Origin: Chitinophaga eiseniae
Lineage (GTDB): Bacteria > Bacteroidota > Bacteroidia > Chitinophagales > Chitinophagaceae
Direction of reading: 5' to 3'
Assembly: GCF_900167135.1 (NCBI RefSeq)
Contig: NZ_FUWZ01000006.1
Coordinates: 434,001 to 498,000, forward strand
Length of the DNA stretch: 64,000 nucleotides
This document shows positions 45,389 to 55,441 of this stretch, piece after piece; within the stretch, counting starts at the first letter, position 1, and the number at the start of each line of letters is the position of its first letter. Both the position numbers and the translations under genes were made by a program. The notes beneath the pieces were generated by a model. That model was not told the origin of the DNA. It ran no database searches and was given only the letters and a program-made list of their open reading frames with translations.

Positions 45389-48300
45389 TATATGCAAAGA
45401 TATCTCTTACTTCCTGGTCAGACAGATGGTCCAGTATCCTCTCCGGCATCACCGACACCTGCTGCGCCTTCATTTCCTTTATCCGGCCTGCAGAAAGAAC
45501 AATATCCTTACCCCCTACAGGCTGAAGGGTAATGGCATCGCCGTTGCGGGATACAATCTTTCCTTCCAGGGTACGGCCATCCGTAGTAACGACCCGGTGA
45601 ATGACATAACCTTCCCTGATATCAGCATTCGGGTCAATAATATTCAGCAGCATACTGTTGATATTGTTCCTGTCATAACCAGTGAGCTCCGGTCCAATCG
45701 TTCCGCCTCCATCAAATAAACGATGACAGGCGCCACAGTTATTGGCGAACAGTACCTTCCCTTTTTCCATATTACCCGAACCCGACTTGATAATTTTCAC
45801 ATACCTGGCAATGCTTTCATTCTTTTCTTCAGAAGTAGCCAACTTCACACTCGGCCATAACCGGTTCACTCGTTCTCCCATCTGCGGATCTTTAAGCAAT
45901 TTAAACCGGCGTGCAGCAGCCTCCGTAACGTCTCCCTGACTAATCACTTTGGTTTTTTCAATGGCATCCAGGAATGCATTAGCCCACACGCCCCTGCTGG
46001 ACACCAGGTCTATCGCCGCATTCCGCACCCCTTCGTCACCCCGGTACTGCGGATAAGCTGCCACCACGTTGCTGCCAATTTCAGGGTTATCAAAGTACTG
46101 TAATGCCTGTATAGCGGTTTGCTTCAGCGCTCCTGAAGCGCTGCCGGCCCCCACCACTTTTAGTAAAACGGGGACCGCCCTTTCCTGGCCGGTTTCACCC
46201 ATTATTTTGATATAGGCCAACCGGTGCTGCATATCCGCTTTTGAATCTCCAACAACCTTGAGCGCCTGGTCTACCACTTTAGGATCGCCCTGCCGGAGGC
46301 CTAACGCCAACGGTCCTCCGAAAAGCTCATTCTGATAAGGCTGAATGGCACGGGTAAGCGCCGGCGACAAACCCACCAGGTCACGCCCGCGAAGTCCCTC
46401 GCGCAACCCATCTATCAACAGTTTCGCTACCTGCCTGGAGGGCGCCATCTCAATTAAACGGGCTACCGCTGCAAAATTTGCTTCGCCGCCCGCCATCGTA
46501 TAACGTTGTACCAGGCGTTTTAATATCGTCTGCTGAACAGTCTTTCGCTGCCAGAGCGGCGGATGTCTGAACATCGCCAGTACACGGTCCCTATCCGTTT
46601 CTGCGCTGGCTTCTATTGCCCACCAGGTCAGTAACGGAATATCTGCATCCTTCTCGTCATCATTGCTTTTCAGCAATCCTTCAATAAGAGATACGGCCAG
46701 ATCACCTTTCAATCGTTTTGCCGTGCTGGCGATCTGACTCCTTACCTCCGGGTCCTGCTCCGAAGCGGCCAACCGGACCAGCCGTTTAGCCACCAGCGGA
46801 GAAACAGCGCCGCCATCACCGGACAAACGCACCGCCCAGTTCCTGACATATGGATCTTTATGACCCAGCGCAATGAAGGCTACTTCATCGCTCCAGCCCC
46901 CACTCCCGTTGATCGCCCATAATGCCTCCAAGGCTATCTGGCCATCACCGGATTGAAGCAGCGGCAGTAATTCAGGCAGGAAAGATTTGTCTTTGCGGTT
47001 GGCAAACTGTAGCTGTGCCTGTTGACGGAACCATTTATTCTCCCCTTTTAATAATTGTATCAACTGACCACCGGAATACTTGCTCAGGTCAAACTTTGGC
47101 GGTACCGGCGTATGCGCCTTACTACGCAGGCGATACACCCTTCCCGATGTTTTATGCCAGGTATCGTGCGGATCTACGTGCGACAGACGGCTATCGTACC
47201 AATCGGCGATGTACACATTGCCATCAGGTCCCGCTTTAATATTAACAGGCCGGAACCAACGATCATCCGTTTTGATGATCTTCTCTTCATCCACATTGGA
47301 AAAGGTAGATCCGGCGGGTTCTAAACGGGTAAGCTGTACATAATTCAGGAGCGGGTTGAGCGCTATCATTTTACCTTTATACCTCTCTGGCAGGCTGGTT
47401 TCCTCATACCGGATCAGTGAATGCGTAAACCGTTTTCTTTCACCGGTAAGTTTCATACCGGGCAGATTTCCGAACGTATAGGCGTTGGTGTAAGGGCCAT
47501 GTTTTCCTAAACTTTTCTGATAGTAAGCGCCTTGTTTAAAATTCGGCCCTCTGTCGTACCCGTTGTCCCCGGAATACAACCGGCCCTTGCTGTCGAACTC
47601 CACATTGAAGGTATTTCCCCCACCTTCTGCAAACACTTCAAACACCTTTGTATCGATGTTATAACGCCAGATAGCCTGGCCCTGAAAGGCAACATGTTTT
47701 GATACGGCGGAACTGATATCAGCCGTAGTGGTGCTTCCCTGGGCGCCGTACAACCAGCCATCGGGCCCCCAACGGAGACTGTTGGCGACGGCGTGTGTAT
47801 CTTCCAGTCCAAACCCCTGTAAATGAACCTCCGGGTTTCCATCCGGCATGCCGTCGTTGTCTGCATCAGGATAAGCCAGCAGGTACGGTGGGTTCAGTAC
47901 CCAGATCTTCCCTCTTCCTGTTACCACGCTGGTGGCTATATTCAATCCCTGTATAGCATCGGTGGACTTATCATAAACACCGTCTCCATCCGTGTCTTCA
48001 AACACCGTAATCTTGTCCGCCCCCTTCACGCCAGCCGGCGGAGCAGCCGGCACCTTGTCAAACTTCACCCGCAGGTAATTATCTATGCTCACTACTTTCA
48101 GTCCCTGAGGAAAAGGATACTGATGATACTGCACCACCCAAAGCCGGCCACGGTGATCGAAGCTCAGTTCCACCGGCTGTACCACCTGCGGCTCGGACAA
48201 CACCAGGTCCAGCGCCAGGTCGTCGGGGTATTTGAAATGTTTCAGCGTTTCCTTGGGCAGGGTGGGCTGTGAAGAATCCGTCAGCGCACCTACCCCTTTA

Positions 48301-48443
48301 AATGACTCCATATAACGGGCCACATCTTCATTATCACTTACCGGCAACTGCGTATTTTCTTTCTTCGGGCCCTGCTGGTTACAGGCAGCGATCATCACCA
48401 TGATACCTATACCCGTCAACCAAACTTTTATTCCTCTATTCAT
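45375..48443 (-). CDS. PVC-type heme-binding CxxCH lipoprotein with propeller and HEAT repeats
   Basis: A 1022-residue lipoprotein (lipobox IAAC, Cys about 21). The N-terminal ~430 residues form a dehydrogenase-like beta-propeller (LSFDHRGRLWVVQYHQYPFP, FEDTDGDGVYD, GPDGNVYIADWYDSRLSHVD). HEAT-like helical repeats follow (about 470-850). A C-terminal cytochrome c domain carries CGACH (about 912-916) with a later Met candidate, and ends SDQEVRDIFAYIMKK. Membrane-bound dehydrogenase-like proteins of this type may oxidise sugars. It is the last gene of the PL8 operon, so it may act on released uronic sugars (inference). Confidence 0.85.
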   Translation of the reverse strand: MNRGIKVWLTGIGIMVMIAACNQQGPKKENTQLPVSDNEDVARYMESFKGVGALTDSSQPTLPKETLKHFKYPDDLALDLVLSEPQVVQPVELSFDHRGRLWVVQYHQYPFPQGLKVVSIDNYLRVKFDKVPAAPPAGVKGADKITVFEDTDGDGVYDKSTDAIQGLNIATSVVTGRGKIWVLNPPYLLAYPDADNDGMPDGNPEVHLQGFGLEDTHAVANSLRWGPDGWLYGAQGSTTTADISSAVSKHVAFQGQAIWRYNIDTKVFEVFAEGGGNTFNVEFDSKGRLYSGDNGYDRGPNFKQGAYYQKSLGKHGPYTNAYTFGNLPGMKLTGERKRFTHSLIRYEETSLPERYKGKMIALNPLLNYVQLTRLEPAGSTFSNVDEEKIIKTDDRWFRPVNIKAGPDGNVYIADWYDSRLSHVDPHDTWHKTSGRVYRLRSKAHTPVPPKFDLSKYSGGQLIQLLKGENKWFRQQAQLQFANRKDKSFLPELLPLLQSGDGQIALEALWAINGSGGWSDEVAFIALGHKDPYVRNWAVRLSGDGGAVSPLVAKRLVRLAASEQDPEVRSQIASTAKRLKGDLAVSLIEGLLKSNDDEKDADIPLLTWWAIEASAETDRDRVLAMFRHPPLWQRKTVQQTILKRLVQRYTMAGGEANFAAVARLIEMAPSRQVAKLLIDGLREGLRGRDLVGLSPALTRAIQPYQNELFGGPLALGLRQGDPKVVDQALKVVGDSKADMQHRLAYIKIMGETGQERAVPVLLKVVGAGSASGALKQTAIQALQYFDNPEIGSNVVAAYPQYRGDEGVRNAAIDLVSSRGVWANAFLDAIEKTKVISQGDVTEAAARRFKLLKDPQMGERVNRLWPSVKLATSEEKNESIARYVKIIKSGSGNMEKGKVLFANNCGACHRLFDGGGTIGPELTGYDRNNINSMLLNIIDPNADIREGYVIHRVVTTDGRTLEGKIVSRNGDAITLQPVGGKDIVLSAGRIKEMKAQQVSVMPERILDHLSDQEVRDIFAYIMKK

Positions 48444-48473
48444 TTTTTATACTTTAAAAGACAAAATTTCACG

Positions 48474-51400
48474 TCAGTACTTTACAAAAATCCCTTTCTC
48501 CTGCACAGCTCCACCTGTGAGCAGCAGCATATAAGTGCCCGGCGTTAAACCGGAAACATTTAATGAAACATGATTCAAACCTTTGCTTATCTGCATCTTT
48601 TCCGACCGCAGCACGGCGCCCTGCATCGTCATGATTTTCCGGACGGCGGTGCCTGCATTGGCCGCTGTAAACACGATTTCTATCTGGCTGCCGGCCGGAT
48701 TGGGGAAGATGCTGAGTAGCCTTGCTTTGTCAGTAGCCGCTTTCATAGCTTCCGGTGTACTCATCATTGCCCGAACGGTATCTTCCGCCTGTTTCTCCAC
48801 ATGTTTTACCAGTTTGATGGTTTTGGAAAATCCGTGCTCCAGGTTAAATGATGCCGTTAGCGTAGTACCCTGACTCGTAACACTCACATTGGAAGGATTC
48901 TCCAGCACATCCCAGTTCCCGTTGAGGACCATACTGACCGTCCTTGGATTGGCCAGCCAGTAATAGTTAAAAGCTGTTTCCGTCGTAATATTCATGTCCG
49001 GGGAATTCACGGTTACCGTCAGTGTGTCGTCCTTTTCTCGTATTCCCGCCATAGATACGGCAGATACGCTTTTTACATAGCCAATATTGACGTTGTTGTT
49101 GGATGTAAAAAAAACATACGAGGTAAGCGATGCGGGATTATATCTTACCACGTGCAGGGAATCTGTTTGTTTCAGGATATCATAAGGCATACCAGTGGCA
49201 AATTCCGCGGCCAGCGTTTGCATGCCCTGCGGTGTAGTGCCCGGTATTACCACATAATGATATTTGACTTTATCAGGATTCTTGCCGTGAATCATCCAGG
49301 CCTTGCTGGCGTAGGCTGTATCAAAGGAATTTGGAAGATTCTGGTTGGTGACGGACTCCCTCGGAGTTGCCTGTCTTGTCCTCACCACACGCACGGCTGC
49401 ATTTCCGGCCGGTATATAATAACCGGTTGACTGTGCATTCAGGAGCCATAATGGTGTTGTTGCCGTACTGATGGTTTCATCATAGCTGGCATTCGTAACA
49501 GCAGCAGCTGAATTTACATAAATGGGTGCATTGGTCGTTTTATGGATGGCCTGGAAAAAATTGGTGGCTACATCTCCTAAACCATTTTGAGCGGAGATCC
49601 CACTACCCAGGCAAACCAAAATACTATCAAAGGCAAATACGGTTTTTCTGAACACCAGGCGGGACGGGCTATAATTTCCATTAGCCTTTTCAGAAAAATT
49701 TAAACCGAAAATCCCTTCCTGTCCCAGGGACAATGCTCCTGCGAAATTGAAATTCTGAAACTCCATCGCTGTAGTCCTTAAGGGCTGCAGTCCTCCATAC
49801 CCCTCAAAATGCACCGTGGTGGTACCGGGCATAACATTCCAATCCCACCCGCGGCCGGAGAGTATGTACCCGGTGGCAGCCAGCGTGCCGTCATATAATA
49901 CTTCCAACGTACCGTAACTCTGATAACGGCCATAACGGTTTTCTGTCTTATAGATTTCCGCGCCGAATATTTTACTGGTAAGCCCTCTCATCACCACTAC
50001 CCAGTTATTCTTCCGTTGAATTCCCAGTGCGCCGTAATTATAGTGATGGAAGCCTTTCAGGGAATTGACCGGCACAGGGAATTTATTTACGCCTGTCACG
50101 TCGTTATAGATCCCGCCCATTACCGGGTCTGCGTCACACCCTTTAATATCTCCTCCTATTTCCACGAATTTCTCAAAACGGTCAGGCGTTACCGGCAACT
50201 TATCAGGGAATGGGTTTCTTCCGGATTCAGCATGTGCATACAACACCCCTTTGGATGATCCGGCCAGCAGATAGGTCAATCCCTTGCTCAAATTCTCATA
50301 AGCGGTGAGATCTATTTTATAGACAGTCCCTTTTAAATAATAGGCATAATCAATCCATCTTAACCACGCCCCCATATAACTGGTATGCTGGGAGCCATGA
50401 TGATAGCCTACACCATCGGGTTTCATCCCGTCCCTGCCGCCCAGCCCGGGGACCGTGTTCCGTTCCAGGAAACGTTTCAGCAGCTTCAGGTCGCGGACCG
50501 CAGTGTTCGCATCCTGTTCCACGATGGCCAGCTCAAAAAGCAACGGCATTTTTATATTGAGAAAGTCTACACTATAACCCTCCTGGAAAGTAGCGCCATA
50601 TAACACCGCATACTCGTTAGACCATTTCAGCATCTTTACCACTTCCTCCCGCATGGCCGGCGGATAATAAGGCAGCGCCAATAAAAACCCTCCCGGGAAG
50701 GTTCTTGCCTGCGTATAGGAATTGGTTTGAAGCACAATCCTGCCGCCTTCCGCCATTCCTTCACTAAGCAGGTACCCGGTAAACAATAATAACTTCGACA
50801 AAGCATCCGCATCGCCAGCCGCGGCTCTTGCCAGTGATCCGCAATACGACGATACCTTGACCAAAGTATCAGGATGGAATATGCTGCGGATACCTTTTCC
50901 GTTGATACTGCCATCGCTGTTATAATGGATGTTAAGAGAGCGAACATAGTTTTTGGCAACCGTCAATAGGGTATCGGTACCGGGCGACTTTATAAGACGG
51001 GTTTTCACGGTCTGCAAATCCGTCAGCTCCGTTGCCGTTGCCGCCGCCACCGGCAGGTCCGGGCCGTTCTTCCATTTCTCCAGCACATCCAGGTAGGGAG
51101 CGTTCGTCACATTCTTCCGGAAATAGGGATAGTCGGGGTACACATGCGGGCCGGGAATACGAACGTCCGTATTGCCAATGATGGTGGCTTCATCGATATA
51201 GATCACACAGGTATTAGAAGCATTTGCCGGCTTATAGGTAATTTTCATTTCGGTCAGGGCAAAAGTGTCCGGAACAGACCCGCTGAGGGGATAATCGTAA
51301 TAATAAGACCGGTGAAATTCCATCCATCCTTTATAATTCAACAGCATCCTTCCCTGTCTTTTTACAACACCATCTTCATCCAGAAACTGGAACAGCAGCG

Positions 51401-51698
51401 TATCAGTGGTTACTGCCTGACTGTAGACAAACATTTGCGCAGCAGCGGATGCAGCCTTCGTCATTTCCGAATCAGGAATGGCCAGGTTGGTGGCCCGGAT
51501 ATAGTCCCCGTTTTGCGCGGCCCATTTCAGTGCGCCGGCGCCCCCCTTCAGGTGTTCGGTACTGGACGATAACGCCCCTGCAATGTTACTTTGCCAATTG
51601 AGAGGAATACCGCTGTCAAAAGAAACAAAACGCTGCTGGGACCGAAGCTCGCTAAGGCTTGCCAAAAACATCAAAACAAGAAGTAAAATTTTGTTCAT
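48474..51698 (-). CDS. Polysaccharide lyase family 8 (chondroitin/hyaluronan/xanthan lyase type) with T9SS sorting domain
   Basis: A 1074-residue secreted enzyme with signal peptide (about 1-20), an N-terminal carbohydrate-binding-like domain, a helical toroid and C-terminal beta sandwiches. Motifs fit PL8: GVGYHHGSQHTSYM (about 429-441) places a His seven residues before a Tyr, the catalytic spacing of chondroitin lyases, with ESGRNP supplying a candidate Arg. NRYGRYQSYGTLE may hold the catalytic Glu. The end (IFPNPAGSQIEIVF to KGIFVKY) is a T9SS sorting domain. Beta-elimination of uronic-acid polysaccharides is expected; which polymer is not decided. Confidence 0.88.
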   Translation of the reverse strand: MNKILLLVLMFLASLSELRSQQRFVSFDSGIPLNWQSNIAGALSSSTEHLKGGAGALKWAAQNGDYIRATNLAIPDSEMTKAASAAAQMFVYSQAVTTDTLLFQFLDEDGVVKRQGRMLLNYKGWMEFHRSYYYDYPLSGSVPDTFALTEMKITYKPANASNTCVIYIDEATIIGNTDVRIPGPHVYPDYPYFRKNVTNAPYLDVLEKWKNGPDLPVAAATATELTDLQTVKTRLIKSPGTDTLLTVAKNYVRSLNIHYNSDGSINGKGIRSIFHPDTLVKVSSYCGSLARAAAGDADALSKLLLFTGYLLSEGMAEGGRIVLQTNSYTQARTFPGGFLLALPYYPPAMREEVVKMLKWSNEYAVLYGATFQEGYSVDFLNIKMPLLFELAIVEQDANTAVRDLKLLKRFLERNTVPGLGGRDGMKPDGVGYHHGSQHTSYMGAWLRWIDYAYYLKGTVYKIDLTAYENLSKGLTYLLAGSSKGVLYAHAESGRNPFPDKLPVTPDRFEKFVEIGGDIKGCDADPVMGGIYNDVTGVNKFPVPVNSLKGFHHYNYGALGIQRKNNWVVVMRGLTSKIFGAEIYKTENRYGRYQSYGTLEVLYDGTLAATGYILSGRGWDWNVMPGTTTVHFEGYGGLQPLRTTAMEFQNFNFAGALSLGQEGIFGLNFSEKANGNYSPSRLVFRKTVFAFDSILVCLGSGISAQNGLGDVATNFFQAIHKTTNAPIYVNSAAAVTNASYDETISTATTPLWLLNAQSTGYYIPAGNAAVRVVRTRQATPRESVTNQNLPNSFDTAYASKAWMIHGKNPDKVKYHYVVIPGTTPQGMQTLAAEFATGMPYDILKQTDSLHVVRYNPASLTSYVFFTSNNNVNIGYVKSVSAVSMAGIREKDDTLTVTVNSPDMNITTETAFNYYWLANPRTVSMVLNGNWDVLENPSNVSVTSQGTTLTASFNLEHGFSKTIKLVKHVEKQAEDTVRAMMSTPEAMKAATDKARLLSIFPNPAGSQIEIVFTAANAGTAVRKIMTMQGAVLRSEKMQISKGLNHVSLNVSGLTPGTYMLLLTGGAVQEKGIFVKY

Positions 51699-51755
51699 AA
51701 CTGATGTGATTTATGGTTTATGGTGTAGCAGGGAACAGCAACTGGAAATATTTAC

Positions 51756-53141
51756 TCAGTGGGGTTGTTGGATAATTCCCTGGTAATGCGGCGAGGACTG
51801 GAATATGCCCCCGCTTTGGTGATAGAAGTCTTCGTTTAGTACGAATACCCCATTCCTGGGCTGTGTCCAGGAGGCGCCCGCCAATGGATGATAGGCCTGC
51901 ATATTTTTCCAGTTGTGGTAATTCATATCTCCGTTCGTTTCCATAAAACCCATGCCCACCCCGGGGAAAGACATCAGGCGCGCAGCAAGGTTTTTATTCC
52001 AGTCAATCAGAACAGGATTTACGGTCAGGTCCGCGCAGATACAGGGAATCTGCTTTTCAGCGGCCAGCGCCGCTATCTTCATCGACATGCTCAGGGTTTT
52101 CGCAATGCCTTTTAACACCATGGCTTTGTAACCCTGTTCTATTCTCCTGATCGCAGAAGTTTCATTATGCACGCTTTCGTCGGCAGCAATGGTAATACCG
52201 GTGTCAGATACATCTTCTTCATTTTGCTCTGCCAGTGGTTCTTCATAAAACAGAATATGTTCAAAAGCGCCAATTTTCCTGGCATGGTCCAGGTAGCGCA
52301 TCAGCCATTCCTTCTTTTCATAGCGGCCGTTGGCGTCCATCGTGTAAATCAGCTTTCCGTTCGGGGTCTGCGTTGTACGCAGGTCTTTCAGTGCCTGGTG
52401 CACCTGGGTAAGCCGGGCCATGTCCTTTTCCAGCATTTCAGCTGTGGTTCCCGGGTAGCCTGTCTTTATTTTAAATACAAAATAGCCGGCGGCGGCGGCC
52501 TGTTGCAAATCCTGCACCGGCATACCATACGGCACCTGGTACATGATGGCTACCTTATTGTTTTTATGTGACAATCCCTTTTTGTAGGCGGCAGGGACCA
52601 TTTCATCAAAGGTGGAAAAGTTATTCTCTGCCGCGTATAACAGCCAGGCGGCATTATCCGCACTCACCAACGCGTTGTAAACAAAATTGGTATTCAGGTC
52701 TGCTTTACCGGTTAATTGTTTTGCCTCCGCCAGTAACCGGGGAAAGATGGCATCCAGCAGACTTACAGGATCGCGGAAAGGTGTTTTTTTGATCAGCTTC
52801 AGGGCGTGGCCTGCCACCAGGTACATCAAGGCATTCCCTTCTGCTTCGGAATGTGCGGCAAACAGCTCTGCATCTCCGTATAATACACTTTGTGTGGCAA
52901 TGCCGGTTTTATTTATCCCCGACGCTGTTTCCAACCTCGAAACCACCTGCCAAAGCTCAGTCAGGTAAGCCCCCTTAAAACCAAATGGCCGTACCAGCTT
53001 TTCGCGTTCAAAATCCGACCCGGTATGAATAACCTCTATATTTTTCATAGTATGTGTTCCTTTGCCTTTCAGCTGGTCCGGGTTCATCCCGGCGAATACA
53101 GCTATCAGGCCTGTATTTCTGATAAATTGTCTCCTGTGCAT
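51756..53141 (-). CDS. Enolase-superfamily (mandelate racemase/muconate lactonising) enzyme with Tat-type signal
   Basis: A 461-residue protein starting MHRRQFIRNTG, a Tat-like twin-arginine signal. Enolase-superfamily catalytic set visible: KIKTG (KxK), YTMDANGRY and FYEEPLAE metal ligands, AADES (Asp), and VLKGIAKTL (Lys). The full set suggests an active racemase, epimerase or dehydratase of the MLE group. In a PL8 locus it may act on a uronic-acid or sugar-acid derivative; a dipeptide epimerase role is also possible. Confidence 0.85.
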   Translation of the reverse strand: MHRRQFIRNTGLIAVFAGMNPDQLKGKGTHTMKNIEVIHTGSDFEREKLVRPFGFKGAYLTELWQVVSRLETASGINKTGIATQSVLYGDAELFAAHSEAEGNALMYLVAGHALKLIKKTPFRDPVSLLDAIFPRLLAEAKQLTGKADLNTNFVYNALVSADNAAWLLYAAENNFSTFDEMVPAAYKKGLSHKNNKVAIMYQVPYGMPVQDLQQAAAAGYFVFKIKTGYPGTTAEMLEKDMARLTQVHQALKDLRTTQTPNGKLIYTMDANGRYEKKEWLMRYLDHARKIGAFEHILFYEEPLAEQNEEDVSDTGITIAADESVHNETSAIRRIEQGYKAMVLKGIAKTLSMSMKIAALAAEKQIPCICADLTVNPVLIDWNKNLAARLMSFPGVGMGFMETNGDMNYHNWKNMQAYHPLAGASWTQPRNGVFVLNEDFYHQSGGIFQSSPHYQGIIQQPH

Positions 53142-53164
53142 CGTAATTGTAGTTATCCCGGAGA

Positions 53165-53551
53165 TCAGTCGGTAACAGTGACGGTGATTGCCCTTACGAC
53201 TTCCTTCCCGGCATATATGTTGACATTCTTCGCCACAAAAAAAGCTTTGTAAGTACCTTTGGCTGCGTAGGTGTAAGTAAACTTTGTGGGCCTGGCATCA
53301 GAATATCCTTTTACAGTAACCGACTTGTTAACGCTGCCGGCAGTTCCGGGCGGCGCATACTCAAACCCGGTTTCACCGGAATAAAAGGAGATAATACCGG
53401 CCGTCCCTTCAAAGTCAAACTGGCCTTCTTTTCCCGCTTCAAAAGTGACGGATGAAGCGGTTAGGTTAAAATCCGGCGTGTCCAGCTTCGGTTCTTTTTT
53501 GCAGGACACCGTCATCGTTAATATGGATAATATGATCAATACCGTTTTCAT
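53165..53551 (-). CDS. DUF5017-like small surface lipoprotein
   Basis: A 128-residue lipoprotein with lipobox TVSC (Cys about 17), followed by an Ig-like beta domain. DFEGTAGIISFYSGETGFEY matches the start of DUF5017 domains, which occur in Bacteroidota SusCD operons and may bind glycans. Only the N-terminal part of the typical DUF5017 length is present. It lies 18 bp after SusD and 23 bp before the enolase-family gene. Confidence 0.7.
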   Translation of the reverse strand: MKTVLIILSILTMTVSCKKEPKLDTPDFNLTASSVTFEAGKEGQFDFEGTAGIISFYSGETGFEYAPPGTAGSVNKSVTVKGYSDARPTKFTYTYAAKGTYKAFFVAKNVNIYAGKEVVRAITVTVTD

Positions 53552-53569
53552 ATGCGTATCAGTTTTAAA

Positions 53570-55417
53570 TTACCAGCCCGGGTTTTGTGTTAATGCCTTG
53601 TTTAAAGTCAGCTCTCTTGTAGGAATAGGCCAAAGCCGGTTCCTGTCTGATATGTTAGGCCCAAAACCTTTGATAAAAAGATTCAGGTAGGCAGGTGTAG
53701 TGGAAGTACCCAGGTCTTTTTCAATGGTAGCGGAAAGCGCATGCATACGTTCCACGAAAATCCCCCAGCGGATCAGGTCTGCTTTACGATAGGTTTCTCC
53801 ACTCAGTTCCCTTGATCTTTCATCCTGGATAAACTTGCGAAATGCGTCTTTACCGGCGGTTGCTTCCACCGGCATATCGGCATCGGCAGTGGTATAAATG
53901 GTGGCAGTAGCACTGGCGCCGGTGCCATCTCCTCCGGTGAATGTAATGGCAGGGGGACTTGTATAGCCTATACCACGTGCAGTTCCATACACGGCATCCG
54001 GTGCAAATGTTACCCCTGTGACCTGGCCTCCGGATATGACCGCAGTAGCCGAAATACCGGTGCCTCCCCCGCCTGTAAATGTTACCGTGGGCGCAGCGGT
54101 GTAACCCGCGCCCCCACTGGTGATGGTCACTGTCTTAACACCGGTGCACCATCCCCTTCTTCTTACTTTGTTGACCGCTTCTATGGCGGCCGCAGTAGGG
54201 CCGGATTCCTCGTTTTCCGCTTCGGCGAACATGAGCAATACATCCGCGTAACGCATCAGGGGACAGTTGGTAGGCGTACCTGTATTATTTTTAGGCAGCA
54301 CCACTTCATACTCCCTTCTGTATTTCCCGGGAAACCTGTTGTAAGCCGTTGTACGGTCAACAGACGTGAAGAAAACCTTATGGTTGGCCGGTTGGCTGGC
54401 TGTACCGTAGCTAAAAGTGGAGATGGACCAGTCCCTTCTTACATCTCCTTCCTGATAACGGTAGTACATGTCAGCCGTTGCTTTGATGCCCGCATAGGCA
54501 AAGCCGGTTTGTGTATTCTGTGTAGCATTTCCATTCACGTCTCCAAGGGAGCCTGTTTCCGTATAGGCATCCGACTTATTGCCCCAATACTCTACTTCCC
54601 ACAAACTCTCCTTGATATCATACTTATCCGATACCAGGTTGATGAATACGCCGGAATAGGAAGGGTTTAATGCATGCCCTGCTTCACCGTCGTCCATCAC
54701 TTTTTTAGCCCAGTTGCGCGCATCTTTATATTTGCTGATATCTCTGACGGGATAACCGGCCATATGCAGGCAAACACGTGCCAGTATGCCCCTTACGGCC
54801 GACTTATTCACCCTGCCGCCAAAGCCCAGCTGTTTAATAGGCGCTACCAGCCCCTCTGCTTCGGTCATATCCGCAATGATGCGGTCATATACTTCTTTTG
54901 CGGTGGCGCGTGGCGCATCTACCTGTTCAACAGATACAGGAGGCTTCAGGATCAATGGAACGCCTCCAAAACTCTGCACCAGCATAAAATAATAGTAGGC
55001 CCTTAGAAACAGGGCTTCGCCTTTTACCCTGGCGCGGGCAGCCGAATCGAGGGCGGGATTATTATCCAGGTTAGCCAGGAGATAGTTGGCACGCCCGATA
55101 CCGATATACAGGTTACTCCAGAAGCTCTGGAAATCAGGATGTGCAGCGGTAAAATCATAAATATGAAGGCCGCTGAGCGGAGAGTTTTTGACATACCAGT
55201 GCTCATCGCCCTCAAACCCGAACCGGAAATGAATGGGATTGGCATATAATACGCCCAGGTTGTCATACACGCCATTCAATGCAATGTTCAACTGTTCTAT
55301 GGTGCGGTAGTAGTCTGAAGGCTGCAGAAAATCTTTCGGTTTGCTATCCAGTTTCTTTACACAGGCGTTCAGGCTGGCGAGAAGAAACAGGGATAATAAT
55401 AAATAGCTGTACTTCAT
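53570..55417 (-). CDS. SusD/RagB-family lipoprotein with inserted glycine-rich repeat
   Basis: A 615-residue SusD-like lipoprotein (lipobox SLNAC, Cys about 19). The usual TPR-like body is present, with INKVRRRGW-like VNKVRRRGW near 415-425 and FIQDERSRELSGETYRKADL near 520-540. Between them lies an unusual ~85-residue insertion (about 425-510) with two GYTxxPxxTFTGGxGTGxxATA repeats. It partners the SusC encoded 24 bp upstream. The insertion could be a surface loop affecting ligand binding. Confidence 0.92.
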   Translation of the reverse strand: MKYSYLLLSLFLLASLNACVKKLDSKPKDFLQPSDYYRTIEQLNIALNGVYDNLGVLYANPIHFRFGFEGDEHWYVKNSPLSGLHIYDFTAAHPDFQSFWSNLYIGIGRANYLLANLDNNPALDSAARARVKGEALFLRAYYYFMLVQSFGGVPLILKPPVSVEQVDAPRATAKEVYDRIIADMTEAEGLVAPIKQLGFGGRVNKSAVRGILARVCLHMAGYPVRDISKYKDARNWAKKVMDDGEAGHALNPSYSGVFINLVSDKYDIKESLWEVEYWGNKSDAYTETGSLGDVNGNATQNTQTGFAYAGIKATADMYYRYQEGDVRRDWSISTFSYGTASQPANHKVFFTSVDRTTAYNRFPGKYRREYEVVLPKNNTGTPTNCPLMRYADVLLMFAEAENEESGPTAAAIEAVNKVRRRGWCTGVKTVTITSGGAGYTAAPTVTFTGGGGTGISATAVISGGQVTGVTFAPDAVYGTARGIGYTSPPAITFTGGDGTGASATATIYTTADADMPVEATAGKDAFRKFIQDERSRELSGETYRKADLIRWGIFVERMHALSATIEKDLGTSTTPAYLNLFIKGFGPNISDRNRLWPIPTRELTLNKALTQNPGW

Positions 55418-55441
55418 GTTGTATGTTATGAGCGTCAGGAA

